Source: Leuctra nigra (Eukaryota > Arthropoda > Insecta > Plecoptera > Leuctridae). Taken from it: DNA of 64,000 nt. The notes below the pieces were generated by a model, which searched no databases, was not told the DNA's origin, and saw only the letters and a program-made list of their open reading frames with translations. This document shows positions 1-9,698 of the stretch, one piece after another. The translations under genes were made by a program, and so were the position numbers. How positions within the stretch are numbered: position 1 is the first letter of the stretch; every line of letters starts with the position of its first letter. The stretch covers positions 38,701,017 through 38,765,016 of the forward strand of contig OW203763.1 in NCBI GenBank assembly GCA_934045905.1, given 5' to 3'.

Positions 1-1002
1 GATCGGCGTATATCAGGTTGGTGCGTCGTGGGAAGATTACGCAAGTCAAATTTTTTTCTATTTTTTAGCTAATGATATAAAAACTGAGCTAAAAGGAAGA
101 AACATGTATTTCTTTCTGTGTGTGGGACTGAGTTGTTCGCCACAGCAAGGAAGGAACTGAAGCCAAAGAAGATCGAGGATGCATCTTTTCTAGAGATCAT
201 CGAGGTATTGACTGCTTTGTACGTGGTAAAGCCAAATGAGATTGTGGCCAGTTTCCAGTTTCATAACCGAAGACAAGGAGAGGGCTAGCCGTTTGGGGTG
301 TTTTTAGATAATCTAAAAAAATTAGGAGAAGGATGCAACTTTCTGGAGGTAGAGAGAATGATGCGAGATCGAATAGTTTGTGGAATAGAAGATTCCAGGT
401 TACAGGAAAAGTTGTTGGCTTGCAGAGATTTGACTTTTGAGCAAGCTGTGCGTGATTGTAAGGCAAGCGAGTTGATCAAGAGTCAAATTAAAACTATATC
501 ATCAAGTTCATCTCATGCAGAGTTACATGTTGTTTCAACTGGTTCAAGAAGCACACGGTTTTGTTACAAGTGTGGTGAGAATAACCACACTGCGAAGGAA
601 TGTACAAGACATTTGGAACAAATAGTTTGTCACTTATGCAAGAAAACGGGCCATTTGCGAAAGGCTTGTCTGATGGGAAGAAAAGGAAAACCGTCGGCTA
701 AAGGACCAGGTTCAGGCGTCAACATGGTGCAACAGGAAGATGACTCGGGAAAGCTGGAAGATATGGTAGCTGCATTGAATACGTTACATCACGTAAATGG
801 AACCATCAAGGGGAAAACGGAGGCTGTGATCGTTTCCGTCACATTGGATGGCAGAAAACATGACATGGAAGTGGACTCTGGAGCAAGTAAGAGTATCATT
901 AGTGAGGCTAATTTTTTGAGGCTATGGCCTAAAGGTACTAAACTTACACCTTCGGATGTCATTCTAAGGACGTGGACAAAGGAAACAGTGGGGGTGCTAT
1001 AG
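1..1002 (+). pseudogene. gag and protease remnant of the Gypsy-type element
   Basis: Bases 1-297 encode recognisable gag capsid-like fragments, but in more than one frame. From 298 one frame runs 234 codons. It contains two CCHC zinc knuckles, starting CYKC at about residue 89 and CHLC at about residue 111, each with C-x2-C-x4-H-x4-C spacing, the usual RNA-binding signature of retroelement nucleocapsid. A retropepsin active site of DSGA type follows near residue 193. The frame ends at 1002 while protease-like sequence continues in the next frame, so a frameshift lies in the overlap. The initial ATG is not a real start. Gag would package the RNA and the protease would process the polyprotein if intact. 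Confidence 0.88.
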
Positions 1003-1619
1003 GATCCATTGAGACGACTGTAGTTTTGAAAGACAAAAGGGCAATGTTGACACTACTGGTGGCCCCAGGGGAAAGATCTAGTTTGTTAGGTCGCAATTGG
1101 TTTCCGTCTTTGGGAATAGCTATTACTGGGGTGAACCAGCTTGATAATTCAGCTACATTCTTCAGGAAACCTGAATGTGAAGAAGTTTTCAACGATGGTC
1201 TGGGAACCTATACAGGGCCGGAGGTAACTATTCAGTTGGATCCGAGTTTTGATCCAATTTTTATGAAGAGCCGAAAGGTACCATTTCCCATGAAGGAGAA
1301 GGTGGACAAGGAAATAGATCGGCAGGTTCAATTGGGTATTCTGGAACCGGTTACTTATTCGAGATGGGCATCACCAGTGGTACCTGTTCTAAAACCAGAT
1401 GGGACCATTCGACTCTGTGGTGACTACAAAGGTACGTTAAATAGAGCAATCCTGACTGATACGTATCCGCTACCGACGGCGAATGAATCATTTGTTGCGT
1501 TATCTGGAGCCAAGATTTTCACAAAACTTGATTTGGAGCGAGCCTATACTCAAATGAAAGTTGATGAGGTAGCAGCGGACTTGTTGACAGTGAACACCAC
1601 AAGGGACTCTTCAGAGTGA
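972..1619 (+). pseudogene. protease C-terminus and reverse transcriptase N-terminal half (Gypsy)
   Basis: This frame continues the protease and linker. It then enters the reverse transcriptase fingers and palm, with RWASPVVPVLKPDG and the LDLERAY block around residues 135-190, typical of the Ty3/Gypsy RT region before the catalytic aspartates. It stops at 1617-1619, and the RT continues in the next frame. A one-base loss near 1605 is the simplest explanation. The overlap with the next frame is only a few bases and carries no slippery heptamer that I can see, so I read it as decay and not programmed frameshifting. Confidence 0.88.
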
Positions 1620-2890
1620 AAAGAATGGCATTTTTGGCATTTGGCATTAAATCGGCTCCTGGGATATTCCAACGTATGATGGAGGCCATGTTGGCTGGAA
1701 TTCCAGGCATTGCGGTGCTGTTAGATGATATTTTGATCAGCGGAAAAAATGAAGAGGAGCATCAAGAACGAGTACTTGAAGTTTTAAAGCGGCTGGCTTC
1801 AGCAGGTCTTCGATTGAAGAAAGATAAATGTGTTTTTGGAGCGGAAGAAGTGGTATTTTTAGGATACAAGGTAAACGCTGATGGCATTCACCCAACCGCT
1901 GAAAAACTTAGAGCAATTAAAGATGCTCCAGGGCCGTCAAATAAAACGGAATTACAGGCGTTTTTGGGATTGTTAGGATTCTACGAACGGTTTTTGAAAG
2001 ACAAGGCATCATTATTGGAGCCATTACACAGATTCCTTGGTAAGAATGCTACATGGGTTTGGACAAAATCACATGAGGAGGCTTTTGATAATGTGAAAAG
2101 TCTACTGCAATCAGACGATCTTCTGACGCATTATGATCTGGAAAAGCCGCTACTTCTGTCATGTGACGCGTCACCATACGGGGTGGGAGCTGTGTTGGCT
2201 CATGTTATGGCTGATGGAAGTGAAAGGCCGATTGCTTATGGCTCTAGAACGTTACACAAACATGAGAGAAACTATGCTCAAATCGATAAAGAGGCTTTAT
2301 CTATTATGTTTGGGTTAACAAAGTTTCATCAGTTCGTGTTTGGAAGAAGAGTTAAAATCATCACGGATCACAAACCATTATTAGGTTTGTTACACCCAGA
2401 GAAGAGAATGCCCGAGGTCATGTCCCCTCGCATGTTTCGCTGGAGTTTGCTGTTAGGAACGTATGATTATGAACTGGAGTTCAGACCAGGGAAACAGCAC
2501 GGAAATGCTGATGGGCTTAGTCGTTTACCTTTAACGGTTAAGGATGTTGGAGTGAAGAATGTGGAACCAACCGAAGTGTTTTTTTTACAATCATCATTGG
2601 ATGCACCCATCAGTGCAACTGAGATTGCACAAGAAACAAGAGGGGAGGAAGATTTGAAACAGGTGTTGCACTATACGCTGCAAGGTTGGCCGGAGAAAGT
2701 ACATCCAGATCTAAATGGGTATTTCAAGAAAAGAAATGAAATGACAGTCATTCAAAATTGTTTGCTTTGGGGTAATAGGGTCATTATTCCAAAGTCGTTA
2801 CGACAACAAGTGTTGCAGATGTTACATTCAATACATCAAGGGATGACGCAGATGAAGGCTGTAGCCAGGGGCTACGTATGGTGGCCATGA
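1616..2890 (+). pseudogene. reverse transcriptase C-half, RNase H and integrase zinc-binding start (Gypsy)
   Basis: The frame opens at the FGIKSAPGIFQ block and has the catalytic palm motif LLDDILISG around residue 36. The thumb follows, then RNase H, seen as LLSCDASPYGVGAVL near residue 181, and the TDHKPL block. The last residues match the HHCC zinc finger region of integrase, ending YVWWP. An in-frame TGA at 2888-2890 interrupts the protein, and the next segment resumes in the same frame after it. The order and spacing agree with K02A2.6-like Gypsy polyproteins. This copy cannot make a full pol. Confidence 0.92.
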
Positions 2891-2902
2891 ATTGATGCAG
2901 AG

Positions 2903-3682
2903 TTGGAGAGTATGGTGAACAGTTGCCAAACATGCCAGAAGAATAGGAATAATCCACCTAAGGCACCGGATCATCCGTGGTTTCCCGCCAACGCACCCTG
3001 GTCCAGAGTTCATTTGGATTTCGCAGGTCCGTTTGAAGGTAAGACCTTTTTGCTGGCCGTAGATGCATTTTCCAAATGGCCGGAAGTGAAAATAATGTCA
3101 TCTTCTACTTCCACGGCTGTCATTAAGGTTTTGCGAGAGATGTTTGCTACTCACGGGTTGCCAGATACCATTATGTCAGATAATGGGTCAGCATTTACTT
3201 CGTGGGAGTTCAAAGAGTTTCTGAGAACGAATGGAATAAAGCAGAAACTTGCCCCAGTCTACCATCCGGCATCGAATGGTCAGGTGGAAAGAATGGTGGG
3301 AACAGTAAAACAGAGTTTACGGAAGATGGAAGAGAAAGATTGGTACATAAAGATTCCGAGACTTTTGTTGTCCCTGAGAAGTACTCCGTCAGCAGCAACA
3401 GGTTTAACTCCAGCAATGTTACTTATGAATAGGGAGCTGGAAACTGTCATTGGACGGATAATTCCAAAACCAGAAGTTAAAGATGACCGTGGTATCGATA
3501 CCAAAGCAAGGAAATTTTCAGTTGGGGATCGGGTCTCTTTCCGAGGATACCTTAAACAATCAAAATGGAGGTATGGGAAGATATTGGAGCGAAGAGGCAC
3601 ACGAATGTACGTCGTCAAAGATGAAGAACAAGGGCAACTAGTACATCGACACGTTGACCAGATGCTGCTACAAAAGAAGTAA
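2903..3682 (+). pseudogene. integrase core of the Gypsy-type element
   Basis: The frame supplies the second half of the HHCC finger (CQTCQ near residue 10). The rve catalytic core follows: first aspartate in HLDFAGP, second in IMSDNGSAF, and the glutamate in NGQVERMVGTVKQ. This is a complete D,D-35-E arrangement by inspection. A short C-terminal chromodomain-less tail with a GDRVSFRG segment ends at 3680-3682, just before the polypurine tract. It would integrate the cDNA copy. It is separated from RT only by a stop codon in the same frame. Confidence 0.92.
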
Positions 3683-3708
3683 AGATCTTGAAGTTTTTTG
3701 GGGGGAGA

Positions 3709-3865
3709 TGTTGTATAGTGGGACCTTGATCAGAGCGGGGAAGAGTGTTATTGAACTGCCTTTGTCTTGTTCTGTGTTCTGTTGCTTTTGACATGAAATG
3801 ATGTAAGAGGTTTGAATAAAGAATACAATACATGCTGAGCAGCTCGCTGATCTGTCGCATACAAC
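3709..3865. repeat. 3' LTR of the Gypsy-type element (minimal form)
   Basis: It begins TGTTGTAT directly after the polypurine tract and ends ATACAACA, a perfect 8-bp terminal inverted repeat. It contains an AATAAA-type polyadenylation signal at about 3815. Because every unit of the adjoining tandem array also ends in ATACAACA, the LTR could instead extend to 4340. The 5' LTR is outside the window, so the right boundary cannot be fixed here. Confidence 0.75.
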
Positions 3866-4347
3866 ATTCTTAGAACATGGCGCGTGTGCTGACACTCTTC
3901 CAGACCCAGCATGCTGAGCAGCTCGCTGATCTGTCACATACAACATTCTTAGAACATGGCGCGTGTGCTGACACTCTTCCAGACCCAGCATGCTGAGCAG
4001 CTCGCTGATCTGTCGCATACAACATTCTTAGAACATGGCGCGTGTGCTGACACTCTTCCAGACCCAGCATGCTGAGCAGCTCGCTGATCTGTCACATACA
4101 ACATTCTTAGAACATGACGCGTGTGCTGACACTCTTCCAGACCCAGCATGCTGAGCAGCTCGCTGATCTGTCACATACAACATTCTTAGAACATGGCGCG
4201 TGTGCTGACACTCTTCCAGACCCAGCATGCTGAGCAGCTCGCTGATCTGTCACATGCAACATTCTTAGAACATGGCGCGTGTGCTGACACTTTTCCAGAC
4301 CCAGCATGCTGAGCAGCTCGCTGATCTGTCACATACAACATTCTTAT
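3831..4347. repeat. 79-bp tandem array grown from the LTR tail, about 6.5 copies
   Basis: Units start CATGCTGAGCAGC at 3831, 3910, 3989, 4068, 4147, 4226 and 4305 (partial), a constant 79-bp period with only a few substitutions. About 36 bp of each unit is the 3' end of the LTR. The other 43 bp (starting TTCTTAGAACATGG) is not present elsewhere in the LTR body. Open frames on the minus strand across it are repeat artefacts. Confidence 0.97.
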
Positions 4348-4686
4348 AAAGTTGCTTCGTGTAAATGCAAAATTGTGTGAAAACTGGGAATGTGACACAG
4401 AAGTTGTTCAAGAAATTTGATCGTGTAAATCGGGCTTTAGAGTGTTTAGGGAAGAGTTTAATTCGCTAAGCGCAAAGGGGTGATCAAATCCATATTTGTT
4501 TGTAAACAAATCTGATTACAGACCTTATAGCATGTGGGACCGTATGATTGGCTTAGTTGTGCTTTGTAACAAATATATAAACGTATCCTAGTTAACCTAA
4601 TTAATGTGAGGCACTACATCAATTACTTAAAGTAATTGATGGCGAGGCGAGGTAATATTTAGTTTTATATTAAAAAATAAATGATG
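4348..4686. other. intronic or intergenic sequence with no recognised feature
   Basis: AT-rich single-copy-looking DNA between the LTR-derived array and a MITE. It carries short inverted matches around 4615-4640 (ATTACTTAAAGTAAT) but no codable exon or known repeat that I can identify. Confidence 0.5.
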
Positions 4687-4893
4687 TAGTACACTCAACA
4701 AAACATAAAACGGTATTTGAACGAAACAGATTGGCTGCTGGTCAGGTTCCTTGACAATCAATCCTTGTTATAATCAATCAGAGCTCACCTAAGAGTTAGA
4801 TGACAAGTTAGTTTAGACTTCGGATGTAGCCATCAAATCTTTTTCTGCCAATCCGTTTCTTTCGAATACCATTTATCTTTTGTTGATTGTAAC
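4687..4893 (+). mobile_element. MITE family A, copy 1
   Basis: Terminal inverted repeats of about 30-45 bp (GTACACTCAACAAAACATAA against the complement of the right end) enclose about 110 bp with no coding capacity. The interior, including GATTGGCTGCTGGTCAGG, recurs at four other places in this window. Non-autonomous DNA transposon; superfamily not determined. Confidence 0.8.
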
Positions 4894-4984
4894 ATAGTTT
4901 TGTCAAGAAAATCAACTTGGACATAATAGGGGTGATGTTGCCTGCCAAGTGGTATTAGCTTCTGAATGCACCACTCTGACAAAC

Positions 4985-5174
4985 CTGATTCTCCTTCTGC
5001 TGCTCCGTCTTGGAACTGCCCAACTTGAGATCAGCCGTGTTCGCCATCAGCTCCCGAGCCGTCAGCATCTTCCTCAGATCATCATCTTGCTGGATGTAGC
5101 ACGAGAGTCGACAGAATTCGCTCTTCTTCCTTGCCGAGCCGTTCACACATACTTGCCCGTCCGCCCCGTGCGAC
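4985..5174 (-). CDS. ABCG-family half transporter, Q-loop exon (exon 3 seen)
   Basis: On the minus strand a TTCTTGCAG acceptor precedes 5174, and a CAG/GTTTGT donor follows 4985. The 190-bp exon completes a codon split with the Walker A exon and reads GQVCVNG, then LSCYIQQDDDL (Q-loop), then LTARELM and ADLKL. This is the stretch that follows the Walker A region in ABCG1/ABCG4-like transporters of lipids and sterols. The ABC domain is cytosolic and N-terminal in this subfamily. The exon ends in phase 0. The rest of the nucleotide-binding domain and all six membrane helices must lie below position 1, beyond the retrotransposon. Confidence 0.88.
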
Positions 5175-5390
5175 CTGCAAGAAGTAGAACACACCATGAG
5201 AGAACTCTTTCTTTCCACTTCAAATAACATTGGATTTGTTTTATAAAAACACATTTTAATCATTTTAATATGGTCTAAAATTAATAATTATCCATGACAA
5301 AAAGAGTAGTGGTTAAGTGGCCCTTTCTTCCCCTTTCATCTACTGAAAATAGTGAATAAATAAAAGTTATGATTAAAATGTCAACCAATA

Positions 5391-5630
5391 TACTGTAAAA
5401 ACGAGTAACCAATACAGAGCAGGTCAACAACAGCTTCAGTGTATTTCAATTTTAAGGTCGCTTTTTCCTGAAAAAGCTCCTAATATGTGAGCCAAAACGG
5501 CTCACGGGCTTCCGTTTTGACTCACTTAGGAGCTGTTTTAGGAAAAAATCGACCTAAAATAGGCACTGAAGCTGTTTTTGACTCACCTTTTTGACTCACC
5601 TTGCTCTCTACTTGTTTTTACAGTGTACTA
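5391..5630. mobile_element. palindromic MITE-like element in the ABCG intron
   Basis: The ends are inverted copies (ACTGTAAAAACGAGTA-like on the left, CTTGTTTTTACAGTGTA on the right). The interior folds back as well: GAGCCAAAACGG pairs with CCGTTTTGACTC about 5495-5520, and GGTCGCTTTTTCC pairs with GGAAAAAATCGACC. The whole unit is an imperfect hairpin without coding capacity. The CACTGTAAAAA-type terminus resembles small DNA transposons, but the target duplication is unclear. Confidence 0.6.
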
Positions 5631-5674
5631 CAGTAAAACACTGTACAGTGTACAGTGTTTTACAAAGTTGATCT

Positions 5675-7010
5675 GTTGAGAAGGGTGGATTTGCCAGCAC
5701 CAGAAGGGCCCATGATTGCTGTCATGTGACCAGCTGGGAATATACAACTTACACATATCCTGCTAGTATGTTGAGAAGGGTGGATTTGCCAGCACCAGAA
5801 GGGCCCATGATTGCTGTCATGTGACCAGCTGGGAATATACAACTTACACATATCCTGCTAGTATGTTGAGAAGGGTGGATTTGCCAGCACTAGAAGGGCC
5901 CATGATTGCTGTCATGTGACCAGCTGGGAATATACAACTTACACATATCCTGCTAGTATGTTGAGAAGGGTGGATTTGCCAGCACCAGAAGGGCCCATGA
6001 TTGCTGTCATGTGACCAGCTGGGAATATACAACTTACACATATCCTGCTAGTATGTTGAGAAGGGTGGATTTGCCAGCACCAGAAGGGCCCATGATTGCT
6101 GTCATGTGACCAGCTGGGAATATACAACTTACACATATCCTGCTAGTATGTTGAGAAGGGTGGATTTGCCAGCACTAGAAGGGCCCATGATTGCTGTCAT
6201 GTGACCAGCTGGGAATATACAACTTACACATATCCTGCTAGTATGTTGAGAAGGGTGGATTTGCCAGCACCAGAAGGGCCCATGATTGCTGTCATGTGAC
6301 CAGCTGGGAATATACAACTTACACATATCCTGCTAGTATGTTGAGAAGGGTGGATTTGCCAGCACCAGAAGGGCCCATGATTGCTGTCATTTGACCAGCT
6401 GGGAATATACAACTTACACATATCCTGCTAGTATGTTGAGAAGGGTGGATTTGCCAGCACCAGAAGGGCCCATGATTGCTGTCATGTGACCAGCTGGGAA
6501 TATACAACTTACACATATCCTGCTAGTATGTTGAGAAGGGTGGATTTGCCAGCACTAGAAGGGCCCATGATTGCTGTCATGTGACCAGCTGGGAATATAC
6601 AACTTACACATATCCTGCTAGTATGTTGAGAAGGGTGGATTTGCCAGCACTAGAAGGGCCCATGATTGCTGTCATGTGACCAGCTGGGAATATACAACTT
6701 ACACATATCCTGCTAGTATGTTGAGAAGGGTGGATTTGCCAGCACTAGAAGGGCCCATGATTGCTGTCATGTGACCAGCTGGGAATATACAACTTACACA
6801 TATCCTGCTAGTATGTTGAGAAGGGTGGATTTGCCAGCACCAGAAGGGCCCATGATTGCTGTCATGTGACCAGCTGGGAATATACAACTTACACATATCC
6901 TGCTAGTATGTTGAGAAGGGTGGATTTGCCAGCACCAGAAGGGCCCATGATTGCTGTCATTTGACCAGCTCGGAATTCTCCATTCAGCCCGCGAAGGATT
7001 TCTTTGTTTT
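5675..7010 (-). repeat. 95-bp tandem array of the ABCG Walker A exon and its splice donor, 14 copies
   Basis: Unit starts (plus-strand GTTGAGAAGGG) fall at 5675, 5770, 5865 and so on every 95 bp to 6910. Read on the minus strand each unit encodes [16 protein letters not shown] followed, except in the last, by NILAGY, then the donor GTAAGT, then a TATATTCCCAG acceptor-like sequence. The 6910 unit is continuous with the genuine exon start. Units are nearly identical. The recurrent differences are C/T in the Walker A glycine codon (units 5865, 6150, 6530, 6625, 6720 read GPSSAGKS) and CAA/CAC before MTAIM. Confidence 0.97.
6893..7010 (-). CDS. ABCG-family half transporter, Walker A exon (exon 2 seen)
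   Basis: A TTGTTGTTGCAG acceptor (minus strand) ends at 7011, and the donor ATGT/GTAAGT lies at 6892/6887. The 118-bp exon is 2 + 38 codons + 2, matching phase 1 of the upstream exon and the split codon of the downstream exon. It encodes [16 protein letters not shown], then [17 protein letters not shown], then ILAGY, a full ABCG Walker A block (ATP phosphate-binding loop). It forms the 5'-most unit of the 95-bp array. If its own donor is used, the other 13 copies are spliced out as intron. Reading through the donor gives an immediate TAA stop. Confidence 0.92.
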
Positions 7011-8032
7011 CTGCAACAACAACCAATCATAGGAGCACATGGTTAGTTTATAACAATTATTTTTAGATAAGATAATAGACACTTCAAAGAGACACACAAT
7101 ATTCCATAATAAATTAAGCATGTAATAATAGATACTACGAAATAAGTATCACTATAACTAGTAATTTCTTTCCATAATCACGGTAATCCATCTGAAGGCT
7201 GTCTCATCGATGAGATTTGAAACCCCAAAAGGTTTGACTTCATGGTTATTCGTAATTGAACTTGAAGGCTCATCATGGCAGTATAAAAATGGGACATTCT
7301 GACGATCAAAGATATTGAAATAAGTTTTCCGAGCTTGTCTAATTAATTGCATTACCTAATTAGAGTTGAACTTTGGATGGCGACCTTTAGGAAAATATCA
7401 GTTTATGCAGTGTATAAGAAAACGGCAGACTGCAAAATGCGTGATGTTTTGAACTGATCTTGTATAATTCCGAGTAACATAATTGTTTTGTAATTAGGAA
7501 AAAATTAAATACTACAATTAAATTAATTATAGATTGTTAATTAGGGCAGGCTTGGAGAATATCGTTGATAGTCCAGTATGACTGAATCGTTTCAAATTGC
7601 CATGAGCGAATACAAATAGTTGTGAAACCAAAACGTTTCAAATGATGTCAAATTAAATATGTTCACCAAACTTGCCCTAATTAGCGCTGAACTGTGAATG
7701 CTTAGCGAACTTCTTATATGATTTCATTTTTCGCATTTGCCTTTATAGAGAAGCACAGTGCACACGTAGATAAAATGTCTTGTGAACCTACAACAATCAT
7801 CTACCGAGGGCACAATTCTTACATCTTTCACAACCATCAATTTAGAATGTAATGATTTATAAACCACGAAAAAAGCAATCTGCGTCATGTCTTCAACATT
7901 CAGTAACCATTAATAATTGATCGTGAAAACTTCTTCGGATTGGTTTCGTTTTCAATCGAATTATATCTCATGTCTGTACCACAGTTTTGAATCCATCACT
8001 CCTCCATCTGTAGTCAGATACATCCTGAGCCT

Positions 8033-8290
8033 GGAGCAAGCTAGCTCAGGGTCATGCACTGGATTAGCTCTCTAGACACCCAGATTCGATTCCTGCAGCT
8101 GTCCTTTCTGACTGAGGATGTTCTCGTGAGTCTCTCAGTCGAGAGGGTAATACTGGGAATCCTCCTCTTCCCCGCACCGTCCATACATTTGCCTCGTCAT
8201 TCCCTAGCACGATCGTAATCATTCATCCGCCGCCATTCGCCTAGTTGCAGAGCAGTGCGACGTTAATCATGGCAATCACATAATGCCAGG
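8033..8290 (+). mobile_element. tRNA-derived SINE, copy 1
   Basis: The head has a box A-like TAGCTCAGGG and a box B-like GATTCGATTCC about 45 bp apart. The tail carries the TAGTTGCAGAGCAGTGCG motif that ends other copies in this window. Transcribed by RNA polymerase III in the family, mobilised by LINE machinery. No open frame. Confidence 0.8.
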
Positions 8291-8971
8291 GTGTTTTGGT
8301 TTCTACTTGTAGTATTGCAACTAATTAGGTTACGGTATTGATTGGGGGACGTAACAATATAAAAATGTAGGTACTGTAAGGTTTCAACTATTTAATTATT
8401 TTTTGGTTTACATCAATGACACTTTGAACTACAAAGTTACTATAGGCTGAAGCGACGGATATTGGGTATATTCACATTCACATCACATTTAATAAAATGT
8501 ATATGAAAAATACAATAATAGAGATAAATAATTAACGGATTATTATAGATTCAGAGAACCACATTTAGGTCTTCCATCCAGGCATAGAAAGCCAGGCTAG
8601 GAAGAAGGAAGAATGTAGGAAGTTTTTGTGAAGGTCACGGCATGGCTTATGGTTGGGAACCATAGTGGAACTATCACTGGTCAGTAATATTCTTCTACCA
8701 TGGTTGGGAACTACACGATGGGGACCGAAACCACGTCTTTGCGATAACTGCACAGTGGCGGGACCAGAATAGAATTGCTCGGGGTGGCAGAACGGGGTAA
8801 GGTAAGGTGATAAGCTAAAGGGGCCATAATAGAACTCGAACTCGCGTATTATAACATAAATCCTGGTGCATTTTGACTTGGGCACAAGCGAGGGGACAAG
8901 CAGGGGCAAGATAATTGCCCCATGCCCCCCTCCCCACCCTCTGCCTCCACTGCAGTATGTACGTGCAAATA

Positions 8972-9138
<167 letters not shown>

Positions 9139-9698
9139 TTGTTGTTCTACAACACAGATCTACAGTCTGAGATTGCAGTGAATTAATAATTAACAACTAA
9201 ACCAACTTACTTGGCCGTAAAAATGAGATAATTAGTTAATCAAAACTTTCGTAAGAACGGCTAATCAAATGTATTCTTGATCGTGAATCACTTGATATTG
9301 ACATTTTTACTACACCTGAAAATGTGACAAATTGTAGCATGTGAATCCTATATTCTGTTCTTGATAAATAAATAAATACAAATAGTATAATAAACAATGA
9401 AAAGAATAGCGAGCCAGTCTTGCGTGTTGTATAACCAGTAACACCACTTGTTTACGCACTCTTCTTTTCCGTCTCAAAGAATGAAGAAGGTGGCGGCTAA
9501 ATCATATGTCTCCAGTGTTATCTTCTTTGACCTACTCACAAGGCAGTATCACAAGAACTCTACGAGAGCTGAGAGATCATGTAGCTCGAGTCCAATGCCA
9601 AGGTCGTGACCCCGTTTCACTTTCGTGTCAGTTTTTCATGAATCTGGATGAAAATGGAACGCAAACAGCTGTATTTCGATCACCGACTAAAGTTTCGA

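Larger units (their letters stand above)
1..3865 (+). mobile_element. Gypsy-type LTR retrotransposon, 5'-truncated by the window edge and inactivated
   Basis: The domain order gag zinc knuckles, aspartic protease, reverse transcriptase, RNase H, integrase is read directly from consecutive plus-strand frames and is the Ty3/Gypsy order. There is no envelope-like frame after integrase. The element is followed by a purine-rich tract (about 3700-3708) and an LTR beginning at 3709. The coding region is broken by several frame changes within 1-300, near 975-1000 and near 1605, and by an in-frame TGA at about 2888, so this copy is defective. The 5' LTR and primer-binding site lie outside the window. 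It lies downstream of the last visible exon of the minus-strand ABCG gene, so it is probably within or beyond that gene's next intron. Confidence 0.95.

Noticed and set aside
972..1625. Programmed ribosomal frameshift in the Gypsy element
   Set aside because: Several independent breaks, including an in-frame stop in integrase, indicate decay. I see no slippery site at the overlaps.
3870..4398. Overlapping 66-codon minus-strand frames
   Set aside because: Translation of the 79-bp LTR-derived array.
5675..6980. CRISPR-like array (regular direct repeats)
   Set aside because: There are no unique spacers; the whole 95-bp unit is repeated, it encodes an exon, and the genome is eukaryotic.
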